DNA from: Mucilaginibacter mallensis
Lineage (GTDB): Bacteria > Bacteroidota > Bacteroidia > Sphingobacteriales > Sphingobacteriaceae
Assembly: GCF_900105165.1 (NCBI RefSeq)
Contig: NZ_LT629740.1
Location: forward strand, 3,968,001-4,032,000
DNA: 64,000 nt
Direction of reading: 5' to 3'
This document shows positions 29,021-37,710 of this stretch, in pieces; position 1 is the first letter of the stretch; every line of letters starts with the position of its first letter. Below the pieces are notes generated by a model. It did not search any database. It was given only the letters and a program-made list of their open reading frames with translations, and was not told where the DNA came from. The position numbers and the translations under genes were made by a program.

Positions 29021-30079
29021 ATGGTAACTTTTTTTGAAGCTTCGCTAGATACTATTTCGGTCCATCACATTGGCAACCAGGCGCAAAATGAATTTTATGC
29101 TTTATCGGCCAAGCCGCTTGAACTAAAGGATGAAGTGATCCCCAACCTGCTAATGCAATATTTTTTAAAGCCTTTTGAAAAAGCGAACGAGGTTTATCAC
29201 CTCATGCACACCAGCGGAGATCTGAATCTGAACGAGCTTCACCACTTTGCCACGCAGGTATTTGAGGATAAAAGCAAGTTTCACGAAGCATCGGAACAGA
29301 TTGCTAAGCACCTGTACAAAGTGTCCAATCATCCCAATATTAAACCTGGCGAGTTATATGTAGTTTACTTCAATAAGGTGCAGATTGAAGGCAATCCGCT
29401 GGATACTATCGGCATTTTTAAATCGGAGAATAAGGAAACTTACCTGAAGGTTTACCCCGAGGATGGCGGATTTGGTGTTGATTACGAGGATAATGCTATC
29501 AACATCAACAAGCTGGATAAGGGTGTGCTCATCTTCAATATTGAGAAAGAAAACGGCTACAAAGTGGTTGTGATAGATAAAAATAACAGCGGGCAGGATG
29601 CCGCCGTTTACTGGAAAGACGAGTTTCTGCAATTAAAGATCCGTAACGACAGCTTTAACCAAACCAGCAATACACTGGGTGTCTACAAAAATTTTGTTAC
29701 CCAAAAGCTCGACGATGAGTTTGAAATGAGTAAAGCTGATAAGATTGACCTGCTGAACCGCTCTATGAAATATTTTAAGGAGAAGGAAACTTTTGATATG
29801 GATGAGTTCAGCAATGAAGTGATCGGCAACGAAAAGGCCATTGAATCGTTCAAAACATTTAAAAGCCAGTACGAGCAGGAATTTGATTCACCAATTGCCA
29901 ATACTTTCGAGATATCTGGCAATGCGGTTAAAAAGCAGGCGCGCGATTATAAGAGTGTTTTAAAGCTGGATAAAAACTTCCATATTTATATCCATGGCGA
30001 TAAGGAGTTGATAGAGAAAGGTTTTGATGATGATAAGCGCATGAATTATTATAAGGTGTTTTTTAAGGAGGAAGCGTAG
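29021..30079 (+). CDS. Nucleoid-associated protein, NdpA/YejK family (352 aa)
   Basis: The sequence fits the NdpA (37-kDa nucleoid-associated protein) family: an N-terminal SVHHIGNQAQNEFYALSAKP, a middle GELYVVYFNKVQIEGNPLDT and IGIFKSENKETYLKVYP, and a C-terminal helical part. Family members bind chromosomal DNA, but their role is poorly known. Length is normal for Bacteroidetes members. It starts at ATG 29021 in a divergent gap from mnmE. No signal peptide; cytosolic. Confidence 0.8.
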   Translation: MVTFFEASLDTISVHHIGNQAQNEFYALSAKPLELKDEVIPNLLMQYFLKPFEKANEVYHLMHTSGDLNLNELHHFATQVFEDKSKFHEASEQIAKHLYKVSNHPNIKPGELYVVYFNKVQIEGNPLDTIGIFKSENKETYLKVYPEDGGFGVDYEDNAININKLDKGVLIFNIEKENGYKVVVIDKNNSGQDAAVYWKDEFLQLKIRNDSFNQTSNTLGVYKNFVTQKLDDEFEMSKADKIDLLNRSMKYFKEKETFDMDEFSNEVIGNEKAIESFKTFKSQYEQEFDSPIANTFEISGNAVKKQARDYKSVLKLDKNFHIYIHGDKELIEKGFDDDKRMNYYKVFFKEEA

Positions 30080-30092
30080 GGCTCTCAATATA

Positions 30093-30180
30093 TGTCATTG
30101 CGAGGAGGAACGACACGGCAACCTTGTCGCTTGTATTATTGAATGCGACGAGATTGCCGCGCTATCGCTCGCAATTGACA
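30093..30180. repeat. REP-like inverted repeat (tgtcattgcgag family)
   Basis: Outer arms TGTCATTGCGAGGAGGAACG and ...CTATCGCTCGCAATTGACA pair imperfectly, and an inner CTTGTCGC/GCGACGAG pair adds a second stem. It lies between two convergent genes, so its hairpin may also end transcription. It shares arm sequence with the larger element at 61767-61933. Confidence 0.75.
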
Positions 30181-30184
30181 AATC

Positions 30185-30559
30185 CTATATATTTTCATCC
30201 TCATACGCCAACCGCATAAACCCCAGCACCTCCTCATTCACATCATCCACATTATACATCCTGAAATGGTGGTTAAACTGGTGAGTATCACCAGGTACTT
30301 GTGCTATTTTCTGGAAACATAAATTATCCGGATATTCCTGTTTAAATGGGAAAACTATATGCACAAAATTCTTACCCAGTTGCGTTGCCCAGGCAATCCG
30401 GCGATGTTCGTTTGCTAAGCCGATCATGGTTTTGGCTGGATGCAGGGTTACGGGTGCTATCTTTTGATATTCACTGACAAAGTGATTGAAGAGCATCAGC
30501 GTTTGTTCTGATTTGCCGGAGAGGAATGCGGAAAGGTCGTTATTATCAATAATATTCAT
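30185..30559 (-). CDS. DUF5655-like small cytosolic protein (124 aa)
   Basis: I choose the ATG complementary to 30557-30559 (MNIIDNNDLSAFL); the longer frame to 30610 adds an unlikely hydrophobic extension. The core (TLMLFNHFVSEYQKI, HPAKTMIGLANEHRRIAWAT, NFVHIVFPFKQ) resembles DUF5655-type proteins, which are small and possibly nucleic-acid or partner binding, without known enzymatic role. The assignment is by pattern only. It runs toward the nucleoid-associated protein gene. Confidence 0.55.
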   Translation of the reverse strand: MNIIDNNDLSAFLSGKSEQTLMLFNHFVSEYQKIAPVTLHPAKTMIGLANEHRRIAWATQLGKNFVHIVFPFKQEYPDNLCFQKIAQVPGDTHQFNHHFRMYNVDDVNEEVLGFMRLAYEDENI

Positions 30560-30613
30560 GCAAATAAATCTCGTGAAATAAATTACATTTATAAACCTAA
30601 GACTTATCACAAA

Positions 30614-31081
30614 ATGAAAACTATTGTAGCTATTTGGAATAAAGCAGGGAAAGGAAAAACCGACACAATAAAAGAGTTTACTAAGCTATTGTTAGAATCA
30701 TTTCCTAGTGAATTACCCATCAACACTAAAACAATAAAATCCAAAGGAGATTTTTGCATGATTGTAGAAATTAATGGAAAAAAGATTGGCATTGAAAGTA
30801 AAGGAGATCCCGGAACCGGACTATATGAGAGGCTATCGAATTTAATCAGTCACAATTGTGACCTAATAATTTGTTCGACAAGAACTAGTGGTGAAACAGC
30901 AAATTCTGTAATCGATTTAGGAAAGACGAATCATTATCAAATTATTTGGAGTTCTACTTATGAAATAGAAGACACTACTCAACATTCAAAAATGAACTAC
31001 TTAAAAGGTAAGCATCTATTAGATTTAATATTATCATTAAATATTTTAGAATTTAACAAAAGTAAAATTCATCTCTGTTAA
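30614..31081 (+). CDS. Small hypothetical protein with P-loop-like motif (155 aa)
   Basis: The N-terminus MKTIVAIWNKAGKGKTDTIK has a beta-strand followed by AGKGKT, which resembles a Walker A loop, and later strands FCMIVEING, IGIESKGDP and CDLIICSTRT fit an alternating alpha/beta ATPase fold. There is no clear Walker B. Its AT-rich codon use differs from neighbours, suggesting recent transfer. Family unknown. It is divergent from the DUF5655-like gene, and its stop overlaps the 3' end of the DUF2400 gene by 4 bases. Confidence 0.5.
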   Translation: MKTIVAIWNKAGKGKTDTIKEFTKLLLESFPSELPINTKTIKSKGDFCMIVEINGKKIGIESKGDPGTGLYERLSNLISHNCDLIICSTRTSGETANSVIDLGKTNHYQIIWSSTYEIEDTTQHSKMNYLKGKHLLDLILSLNILEFNKSKIHLC

Positions 31082-31881
31082 AACTTCTCCTCTATCCCCA
31101 ACCCAAACAAGGCAAAATCATATTTCACAGGATCAACCGGATCGAATTCGCGGAGGCGTTCGGTGAGCTCGAGGGCGGTTTGCCAGTCGGTTTGTTTGCG
31201 GGTAATGAGGTTGAGCTTGCGCGATACACGATCGACATGCAGATCGCAGGGCATAATGAGATCAGCAGGTTTTAGTTGGTTCCAGATGCCGAAATCAACA
31301 CCACAATTATCCTTACGCACCATCCAGCGCAGGAACATGTTCAGCCTTTTACAGGTTGATTTTTGCGATGGAGAGGACACATGCTTTTTGGTACGATGCG
31401 GGTAATCGGGTAAGGAAAAGAAATAGGACCGGAAGTGGTTGAGGGCAGCTTCAGCCTCGTTACTGGTATGGTGGTTAATAGGTCCTTCGCTATCGCTCAG
31501 GATGACAGTTGGGGAAATGAATGCTGTTTCCAGCGATTCATTCCGCTCATAATGATGCCTAAAGAACGCGATAAAGTATAGCGTATCAATATCGTTAAAA
31601 GTGCGGTGCTTAAAGTTCAGCAGCTTTTTAAGGTCGGGCTCCTCGTGGTTGATGATGAAATCATAGGGAGCACCATCCATCAGTTGGATCAGCTCCCTGC
31701 ATTTGTTAATGATGGTTACGCGTTGCCCCCAGGCTAAGGTAGCTGCCCAAAAGCCCATGATCTCAATGTCCTGCTTTTTAGTAAACAGGTGCGGGATAGA
31801 GATGGGATCGTTAGTGATGAAGCCGGGTTGATTGTATTGGGCGACTTTAAAGTCAAGGAACGATTTTAGATTTTCTATCAT
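31078..31881 (-). CDS. TIGR02757/DUF2400 family protein (267 aa)
   Basis: It matches the Bacteroidetes TIGR02757 (DUF2400) family, HhH-GPD-like in fold: DPISIPHLFTKKQDIEIMGF near the N-terminus, KRLNMFLRWMVRKDNCGVDF, and DLHVDRVSRKLNLITRKQTD with FDPVDPVKYDFALFGLGIE at the C-terminus. The function is unproven; the fold suggests a DNA-glycosylase relation. An oddity is the segment PTVILSDSEGPINHHTSNEA (about residues 125-145), which is the translation of a genomic REP-type repeat inserted in frame, in a loop between helices. Confidence 0.8.
   Translation of the reverse strand: MIENLKSFLDFKVAQYNQPGFITNDPISIPHLFTKKQDIEIMGFWAATLAWGQRVTIINKCRELIQLMDGAPYDFIINHEEPDLKKLLNFKHRTFNDIDTLYFIAFFRHHYERNESLETAFISPTVILSDSEGPINHHTSNEAEAALNHFRSYFFSLPDYPHRTKKHVSSPSQKSTCKRLNMFLRWMVRKDNCGVDFGIWNQLKPADLIMPCDLHVDRVSRKLNLITRKQTDWQTALELTERLREFDPVDPVKYDFALFGLGIEEKF
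31481..31508. repeat. REP-type repeat inside a coding sequence
   Basis: GGTCCTTCGCTATCGCTCAG at 31481-31500, continuing to 31508, is one arm of the gtcatcctgagcgatagcgaagg repeat, related to the arms at 58386 and elsewhere. Here it is translated on the minus strand as VILSDSEGP within the DUF2400 protein. Confidence 0.7.
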
Positions 31882-31885
31882 TGTT

Positions 31886-31957
31886 TAGTAGCAGGTATCA
31901 AGTAGCAAGTACTTAACATCATTTTACCTGATACTAAATACTTGCTACCTGATACTA
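31886..31957. repeat. Inverted repeat of 'caggtatcaagtagcaagta' type
   Basis: Arms TAGCAGGTATCAAGTAGCAA and ...AAATACTTGCTACCTGATAC form an imperfect hairpin built of repeated 'agtagcaagtat' words, between two minus-strand genes. It may end transcription of metB-like mRNA. Confidence 0.65.
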
Positions 31958-33094
31958 TGAAAGCGCTTGTTTCAAATCCTCCAGCAAATCATCAATATCC
32001 TCTACCCCTACGCTTAAACGCAATAGGTTATCTACCACACCGGCTTTCTCACGTTCTGCTTTGGGGATTGAGCCGTGGGTCATGCTTACGGGGTGATTAA
32101 TGAGTGATTCAACGCCACCTAATGACTCTGCAAGGGTGAAAACTTTGAATGAGGATGCTACCCTGAAGGTTTCCTGCAGATCGGCATCTTTTAGTACGAT
32201 AGAGATCATACCACCGAAATCCTTCATCTGCTTTTTGGCGATGTCGTGATTTGGATGATCGGTAAAGCCCGGCCAGTAGATCTTTTCAACTTTAGGATGA
32301 GTCTTTAAAAACTCAGCTATTACCCTGCCATTTTCACAATGCGCTTTCATGCGCAGGTGCAGGGTTTTTATACCGCGCAGCACTAAAAAGCTGTCCATAG
32401 GGCCGGGCGTTGCACCACAGGCGTTATAAATGAACCATAGTTTTTTATAGGTTTCCTCATCGTTCAGCATCAAAGCGCCCATTACCACATCAGAGTGCCC
32501 CCCAATGTATTTGGTAACCGAATGCATCACAATATCAGCACCCAGATCGATCGGATTTTGCAGGTATGGCGAAGCAAAGGTATTATCAACCACCAGCTTC
32601 ACATTTTTAGCTTTGGCAATTTTTGATACAGCCGCAATATCCACAATTCGCATGGTTGGGTTGGTAGGCGTCTCTATCCAGATCAGCTTGGTATTTTCGT
32701 TTACATACTGGTTGATCAGTTCAGGGTCTGAAAGATCGATAAAATGAAACTTGATGCCGTAAGGCGTAAATATTTTGGTGAACATACGGTATGAACCACC
32801 GTACAGATCATTACCGGTTATAACTTCATCACCTGGCAATAATAGTTTCATCACCGCATCCGTAGCGCCCATTCCGCTGGAAAAAGCTAGTCCGAATTTA
32901 GCGTTTTCCAAAGCAGCAAGGCAGTTTTCCAATGCCTTGCGGGTTGGGTTGGTACCACGTGAATACTCATATCCTTGGTTATCGCCCGGCGAACGTTGCC
33001 AGTAGGTTGATGTTTGATATATCGGCGTCATCACCGCGCCTGTTGACGGATCGGGCTCCTGCCCTGCGTGTATAGCTTTAGTTGCGAATTTCAT
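31955..33094 (-). CDS. metB: Cystathionine gamma-synthase/lyase family PLP enzyme (379 aa)
   Basis: A Cys/Met-metabolism PLP enzyme: it joins O-acylhomoserine with cysteine to cystathionine (synthase) or splits cystathionine (lyase). Visible features are KFATKAIHAGQEPD at the start, the YxR pair in YEYSRGTNPTR, phosphate-binding SSGMGATDA, the PLP lysine in MHSVTKYIGGHSD, and FTLAESLGGVESLINHP. Length is normal. Sequence alone does not separate synthase from lyase; the Bacteroidetes annotation is usually gamma-synthase, so the symbol is provisional. Confidence 0.88.
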   Translation of the reverse strand: MKFATKAIHAGQEPDPSTGAVMTPIYQTSTYWQRSPGDNQGYEYSRGTNPTRKALENCLAALENAKFGLAFSSGMGATDAVMKLLLPGDEVITGNDLYGGSYRMFTKIFTPYGIKFHFIDLSDPELINQYVNENTKLIWIETPTNPTMRIVDIAAVSKIAKAKNVKLVVDNTFASPYLQNPIDLGADIVMHSVTKYIGGHSDVVMGALMLNDEETYKKLWFIYNACGATPGPMDSFLVLRGIKTLHLRMKAHCENGRVIAEFLKTHPKVEKIYWPGFTDHPNHDIAKKQMKDFGGMISIVLKDADLQETFRVASSFKVFTLAESLGGVESLINHPVSMTHGSIPKAEREKAGVVDNLLRLSVGVEDIDDLLEDLKQALS

Positions 33095-33231
33095 AAGCCC
33101 CCTAGCCCCCTAAAGGGGGGATTTTTGATTTGTGATGCTGACCTTAAAGCCAACATCCTGTTAATAATTTTATTATCTACTATACCCCACCATGCTTTTC
33201 AAAAAGCTCCCCCTTCAGGGGGCTGGGGGGG
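33095..33231. repeat. Paired 'ccccctaaaggggg' inverted repeat
   Basis: The left arm AAGCCCCCTAGCCCCCTAAA... and the right arm ...CTCCCCCTTCAGGGGGCTGG, about 100 bases apart, are inverted copies, and each is itself a small palindrome. It fills the gap between proS and the PLP enzyme gene. Confidence 0.7.
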
Positions 33232-34704
33232 TTAATATGCCCGTGCAAAAAGCACCCTCTGCTTCGACGGCTTACCCGTCAAAATGCACTTGCCTTCTTC
33301 CTGTTTATTATCCAAAGGTATACAACGTATTGTTGCTTTAGTCTCATCTTTTATTTTCTGCTCAGTTTCTGGTGTGCCGTCCCAGTGTGCCGATAGAAAT
33401 CCTGGCTCTTCGTCAAGCATGCGTTTAAATTCATCGTAGGTATCTACCTCGGTAGTGTTCTCTGCTCTAAAGTCGGATGCCTTTTTGTAGATGTTTTCCT
33501 GAATAGTATCCAGCAAAGCCTCGATATGCAAAGCCAAGCCATCCTGACTAACAGTTTCCTTGGTTTTAGTATCTCTACGCGCCAGTTCAACCGTACCGTT
33601 CTGCATATCGCGACTGCCGATGGCAACGCGCAAAGGCACGCCTTTTAGTTCGTATTCAGCAAACTTAGCCCCCGGACGGTGGGTATCGCGCTTATCGAAC
33701 TTAACTGAGATATCTTTCGCTTTAAGTTCTTTGGTTAATGCGGTAACAAAAGCTGTGATGTTTTCCAATTCTTCATCATGTTTATATATCGGCACAATAA
33801 CTACCTGTATAGGTGCCAGTTTTGGCGGCAATACCAAGCCTGCATCATCAGAGTGCGCCATGATCAGCGCGCCTATCAAACGGGTTGATACCCCCCATGA
33901 GGTAGCCCAAACATAATCCTGAACATTCTCGCGGTTGGTGAATTTCACATCAAAAGCCTTGGCAAAGTTCTGCCCTAAAAAGTGTGAGGTACCCGCCTGT
34001 AGGGCTTTACCATCTTGCATTAAAGCTTCAATACAATAAGTATCCAAAGCACCTGCAAAACGCTCATTTGGTGTTTTACGGCCTTTTACAACCGGTAATG
34101 CCATCCAGTTTTCTGCAAAATCAGCATAAACGCCCAGCATTTGTTCGGTTTCAGCAATTGCTTCGTCGGATGTTGCGTGAGCGGTGTGGCCCTCTTGCCA
34201 TAAAAACTCACTGGTGCGCAAAAACAGGCGTGTACGCATTTCCCAGCGCATTACGTTAGCCCATTGGTTAACCAAAATAGGCAGGTCACGGTAAGATTGT
34301 ATCCAGCCACGGTAAGTGTTCCAGATGATAGTTTCAGATGTCGGGCGGATGATCAGTTCTTCCTCCAGTTTGGCATCTTCATCAACAATAATATTGCCGT
34401 TACCATCATTTTTAAGGCGATAATGGGTTACGACGGCACATTCCTTAGCAAAGCCTTCAACGTGGCTCGCCTCCTTCGAAAAGAACGACTTAGGTATAAG
34501 CAGCGGAAAATAAGCATTGCTATGCCCGGTTTCCTTAAACATTTTGTCAAGCACAGCCTGCATTTTTTCCCAGATGGAATAGCCATACGGCTTAATGATC
34601 ATGCAACCCCTAACCGGCGAATACTCCGCCATATCAGCTTTTATCACTAAATCATTGTACCACTGTGAGTAATCTTCTTCCTTGCTTATAACCCCTTTGC
34701 TCAT
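33232..34704 (-). CDS. proS: Prolyl-tRNA synthetase, short archaeal/eukaryotic type (490 aa)
   Basis: A class II aminoacyl-tRNA synthetase that charges tRNA-Pro. Motif 2 is seen in RWEMRTRLFLRTSEFLWQEG with HTAHAT, and motif 3 in WGVSTRLIGALIMAHSDDAG. The C-terminal anticodon-binding domain begins APIQVVIVPIYKHDEELENI. It lacks the editing insertion of the long bacterial form and has the extra C-terminal domain ending RVLFARAY, so it is the ProS-3 type used by Bacteroidetes. Single gene between repeat-rich spacers. Confidence 0.95.
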   Translation of the reverse strand: MSKGVISKEEDYSQWYNDLVIKADMAEYSPVRGCMIIKPYGYSIWEKMQAVLDKMFKETGHSNAYFPLLIPKSFFSKEASHVEGFAKECAVVTHYRLKNDGNGNIIVDEDAKLEEELIIRPTSETIIWNTYRGWIQSYRDLPILVNQWANVMRWEMRTRLFLRTSEFLWQEGHTAHATSDEAIAETEQMLGVYADFAENWMALPVVKGRKTPNERFAGALDTYCIEALMQDGKALQAGTSHFLGQNFAKAFDVKFTNRENVQDYVWATSWGVSTRLIGALIMAHSDDAGLVLPPKLAPIQVVIVPIYKHDEELENITAFVTALTKELKAKDISVKFDKRDTHRPGAKFAEYELKGVPLRVAIGSRDMQNGTVELARRDTKTKETVSQDGLALHIEALLDTIQENIYKKASDFRAENTTEVDTYDEFKRMLDEEPGFLSAHWDGTPETEQKIKDETKATIRCIPLDNKQEEGKCILTGKPSKQRVLFARAY

Positions 34705-35279
34705 TATATTATAATAGAATAGTTCGTAATTGAAAAAATTGTAGTCGCCAAATTTATAAATTTAAACGTATTCAAAGCTGATCTTTTAGTATTAGCTGCG
34801 TTTAGGGCGAATTAGTATGGGTTATCAGTTGTCATTAGTCATTTCGCTGCGCTGTCATTGGGTCATTGTCTGAACCAGATTTTTTAAATTAATGAATTTG
34901 CAGAATTCTATAAATTCTTAAATTCCCCCAATTCGGGTTCGGATAATTGGGCGTTTCCCGCTATACAGCGGGCCGGGCCATCCGTTCATACGCCTGCAGG
35001 CTTTAGGCGCGGGGCCGGTACCCACTACTGTCCCTAACGCGGAGTTTCGGAGCGCCCCGTATTCTACCCCCCGTCTCCTTCGTCGACACCTCCCCCTAAG
35101 CTTAGGGGGAGGCCTGGTGGGATATAACGCGATTGAACTTCAACGCGCTCCGTTGACTCACCCCGACTACGCTACGCTGGTCGCCCCTCTCTTCGCCTGC
35201 GGCGGAAAGAGGGGTCCAGGAAGATTATATCATCCTGTCAATATTCAAAATCCAATAAATCCTGGTTCAGAATCCTGGT
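34705..35279. other. 575-bp repeat-filled spacer
   Basis: No gene. It holds a 'gtcattagtcatttcgctgcgctgtcattg' repeat near 34828-34867, the GGGCGTT...CTAACGC element (34949-35040), a perfect hairpin of the type CCTCCCCCTAAGCTTAGGGG at 35089-35108, and a 'ccgactacgctacgctggtcgcc' element (35150-35220) also found around 47.5-47.9 kb. Confidence 0.65.
34949..35040 (+). repeat. GGGCGTT...CTAACGC element, copy A
   Basis: It starts GGGCGTTTCCCGCTATACAG and ends TACTGTCCCTAACGC. Internal self-complementary parts (CCCGCTATACAGCGGG; GCCTGCAGGCTTTAGGC) predict a two-hairpin RNA or DNA fold. Copy B is inverted at 47693-47798 with the same ends but different hairpin loops. Confidence 0.7.
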
Positions 35280-36029
35280 TCACTTACTCTCCCACTTAAA
35301 TTGCTTAATACCAACGGTGGCAAATACTATTATATAACCTAAAGTTACCAGTAGTGCATTGGTCGCATCCATATCCCACTTTGCAGGTGCCATTCCGGCT
35401 GCCATTATGGTTTCTACTGTGCCATAGGGTGTCCAATGGGTAATTTCTTGTATTTGCGGGCCCAGCGCGCCTAATCCGCCGAACGTACCTATTAGTATAA
35501 AGGCCAAAAACACCAGTCGCGAAGCGGAGTTAACCGTTTCCGCGTTTTTTGTTAACCCTACTATGGCTTGTCCAAGTGCTAAATATACCGCTCCGCCTAC
35601 AGCTGCGGTAAAATAGGTAACTAAATACCCGGCCGGCGATAATGTGATCTTATCAACATTAAAACCAACAATAAAAATACCTGTAGTTATAATCAATATC
35701 ATTATCAATTGTACAGCAAGCCTGCTCATCATTATAGCCCATGATGGTAAAGGCGCAACCCTTAATCGCTGGAATATCCCTTTATCCCTGTCGCGGGCTA
35801 TAGAATTCGAATACCCCATTAACCCAAGGGATATCAAACCATAACATAAGCTATTGGCTAATGTAGCAGGCCCACCAATTTTGGGTATATAACCTTTCCA
35901 TGAAATTAAAATTATTACAGGCACCATTAGTGACAGTATTGCGCCACGGCGGTTGCGCCATTGTGTGGTAAGGTCGGCCCTTAATAATGCCGAAAATACA
36001 GTGGATGTTTTTGGTATAATTGTTTCCAT
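35280..36029 (-). CDS. ABC-2 type transporter permease (249 aa)
   Basis: An integral membrane protein with six predicted helices (for example AIMMSRLAVQLIMILIITTG, LVTYFTAAVGGAVYLALGQA, LVFLAFILIGTFGGLGALG). The motif YSNSIARDRDKGIFQRLRVA is typical of ABC-2/DrrB-like permeases. It lies 12 nt after the ATPase gene and forms one exporter with it. Substrate unknown; drug, lipid or polysaccharide export are all possible. Confidence 0.85.
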   Translation of the reverse strand: METIIPKTSTVFSALLRADLTTQWRNRRGAILSLMVPVIILISWKGYIPKIGGPATLANSLCYGLISLGLMGYSNSIARDRDKGIFQRLRVAPLPSWAIMMSRLAVQLIMILIITTGIFIVGFNVDKITLSPAGYLVTYFTAAVGGAVYLALGQAIVGLTKNAETVNSASRLVFLAFILIGTFGGLGALGPQIQEITHWTPYGTVETIMAAGMAPAKWDMDATNALLVTLGYIIVFATVGIKQFKWESK

Positions 36030-36041
36030 TCTTTAATTTAA

Positions 36042-36821
36042 TTACGCTCTAACGGCCCTGCCGGTTAGTGCTATAAATACGTCTTCAAGTGTTACTTTGC
36101 CCCTGCGCGATACTGCTATCACTTCGGGATCATCCTTATATTTTTCAATCAGTGCCTGCGGCGTATCAATAATGATCACCTTGCCATGATCTATAATACC
36201 TATACGGTCGCAAACAGATTCTGCTTCTTCCATGGAATGTGTGGTGAGCAATACGGCATGCCCGCGTTCGCGGATAGCTTCAATGCGCTCCCAAAGCTGG
36301 CGGCGCGATTGCGGGTCGAGGCCGGTGGTTGGCTCATCCAGCAAAACCAATCGTGGGTTATGTATCGTTGATATTACCAATGATACCCTTTGCTGCTGCC
36401 CGCCTGAAAGCTCCCCAAATTTTTTGGACCCGGCATCTTCTAATTTTATCTCTTTAAGTATTTCTTCTAATTTATCCTTGGTAAGCGGTACGCCATATAT
36501 ACCTGCATATAGCTGTAATATCTCAGATACCTTTAATTCAGGCTGAAAGCTGGTCGACTGTAATTGCACCCCCATCGCCGCCCGGGCATATAGCGGCTTC
36601 TCACGGGCATCAAAGCCATCAACCACAACAGAGCCTGCGTTAAATTTTACGAGGCCCTCAATTGAGCTTAGTGTGCTTGTTTTGCCTGCACCATTGGGCC
36701 CAAGCAGTCCGAATATTTCACCCTTGCGTACATCAAAGGAAACGTCCTTTACAGCGGTAAATGAGCCGTATTGTACATTAAGACCCGTAACCTTTAAAAT
36801 ACTATCCTGTTGGTTATTCAT
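36042..36821 (-). CDS. ABC transporter ATP-binding protein (259 aa)
   Basis: Walker A GLLGPNGAGKTSTLS, Q-loop QLQSTSFQPE, signature LSGGQQQRVSLV, Walker B RLVLLDEPTTGLDP and switch His in LLTTHSMEEAE are all intact. The C-terminal extension (VSRRGKVTLEDVFIALTGR) is usual for DrrA-like exporters. It is first in the operon with the ABC-2 permease. Confidence 0.93.
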   Translation of the reverse strand: MNNQQDSILKVTGLNVQYGSFTAVKDVSFDVRKGEIFGLLGPNGAGKTSTLSSIEGLVKFNAGSVVVDGFDAREKPLYARAAMGVQLQSTSFQPELKVSEILQLYAGIYGVPLTKDKLEEILKEIKLEDAGSKKFGELSGGQQQRVSLVISTIHNPRLVLLDEPTTGLDPQSRRQLWERIEAIRERGHAVLLTTHSMEEAESVCDRIGIIDHGKVIIIDTPQALIEKYKDDPEVIAVSRRGKVTLEDVFIALTGRAVRA

Positions 36822-36964
36822 GTATTATTTATTTTGAGGGTTAGATACAGGGATTTTCATAATATTACACTTAATGCATTAATATTTTATGTTGTTCTGC
36901 AATTACTTCATTATTTAGCTATTTTGGCACTCTATTTTTTTTTAACATATCTGTTTTATAGCAT

Positions 36965-37696
36965 ATGACTTATTGTTTAGGAATAAAGGTTAAAGAAGGC
37001 CTGCTGGCCCTTGCCGATACACGCATCACCTCAGGAACTGATACTACCGTAAAAAAGAAAATTTCGATAGAACAAAAAGATAACTTTTCTCTTTTTATTA
37101 TGACCAGCGGCTTAAGATCAACCAGGGATAAGGCCATTGTATATTTTAATGAATTGCTCGAAACAAAGGAATTCAACAAATTATATAAGGCAGTGAATGC
37201 CTTTGGCGAGCAGGTTAAGCGGGTGGCAACTGAGGATAAGGCATCGTTGGAAAGAGCGGGGTTTAATTTCGACCTGAACACCATTATAGGCGGGCAGCTA
37301 AAGGATGATGATGAGCATAAGCTATTCCTCCTATACCCTGAAGGTAACTGGGTTGAGCTGGGTCAAGGAGCGCCATATGTAATCATAGGCAACTCAGGGC
37401 ATGGTAAAGCTATACTTAACCGTACACTTACTGAAAATTCGAGCTTAAAGCTGGCATTGAAAACAGGCTTTTTATCATTTGATTCAACGCGGGTGAGCTC
37501 AAATAATGTGGATTTCCCGATTGATGTAGTGCTTTATAAAAAAGACAGTTTTCATATAGTGGAACAACGCTATGAGAAAAAAGACCTGGAAAATATCTCC
37601 ATCCAATGGGCCGAAGAATTGAAACATGCGCTGGAAAATATAAAAGAAGACTGGATGGATGAAGCTTTTACCAAGCTTGAAAAAGAAACAATTTAA
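36965..37696 (+). CDS. Anbu-type proteasome homologue (Ntn-hydrolase peptidase, 243 aa)
   Basis: The N-terminus MTYCLGIKVKEGLLALADTR matches COG3484 (Anbu). After Met removal Thr1 is the expected nucleophile, Asp17 falls in ADTR, and lysines follow near position 30 (VKKK). The central IGGQLKDDDEHKLFLLYPEG and IGNSGHGKAIL are family-typical. Anbu subunits form rings or open helical assemblies and are linked with transglutaminase-like, alpha-E and ATP-grasp proteins. Here the transglutaminase-like gene follows after 14 nt, supporting the call. Substrates are unknown. Confidence 0.88.
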   Translation: MTYCLGIKVKEGLLALADTRITSGTDTTVKKKISIEQKDNFSLFIMTSGLRSTRDKAIVYFNELLETKEFNKLYKAVNAFGEQVKRVATEDKASLERAGFNFDLNTIIGGQLKDDDEHKLFLLYPEGNWVELGQGAPYVIIGNSGHGKAILNRTLTENSSLKLALKTGFLSFDSTRVSSNNVDFPIDVVLYKKDSFHIVEQRYEKKDLENISIQWAEELKHALENIKEDWMDEAFTKLEKETI

Positions 37697-37710
37697 ACTA
37701 TACACCTGCT

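Noticed and set aside
30614..31081. P-loop protein as a ParA-like partition or defence ATPase
   Set aside because: Only a Walker-A-like loop is visible; no Walker B, switch or partner gene, so no function was given.
35117..35299. 60-codon ORF in the repeat region
   Set aside because: It lies entirely in the dispersed 'ctacgctacgctggtcgcc' repeat and has no signal or RBS.
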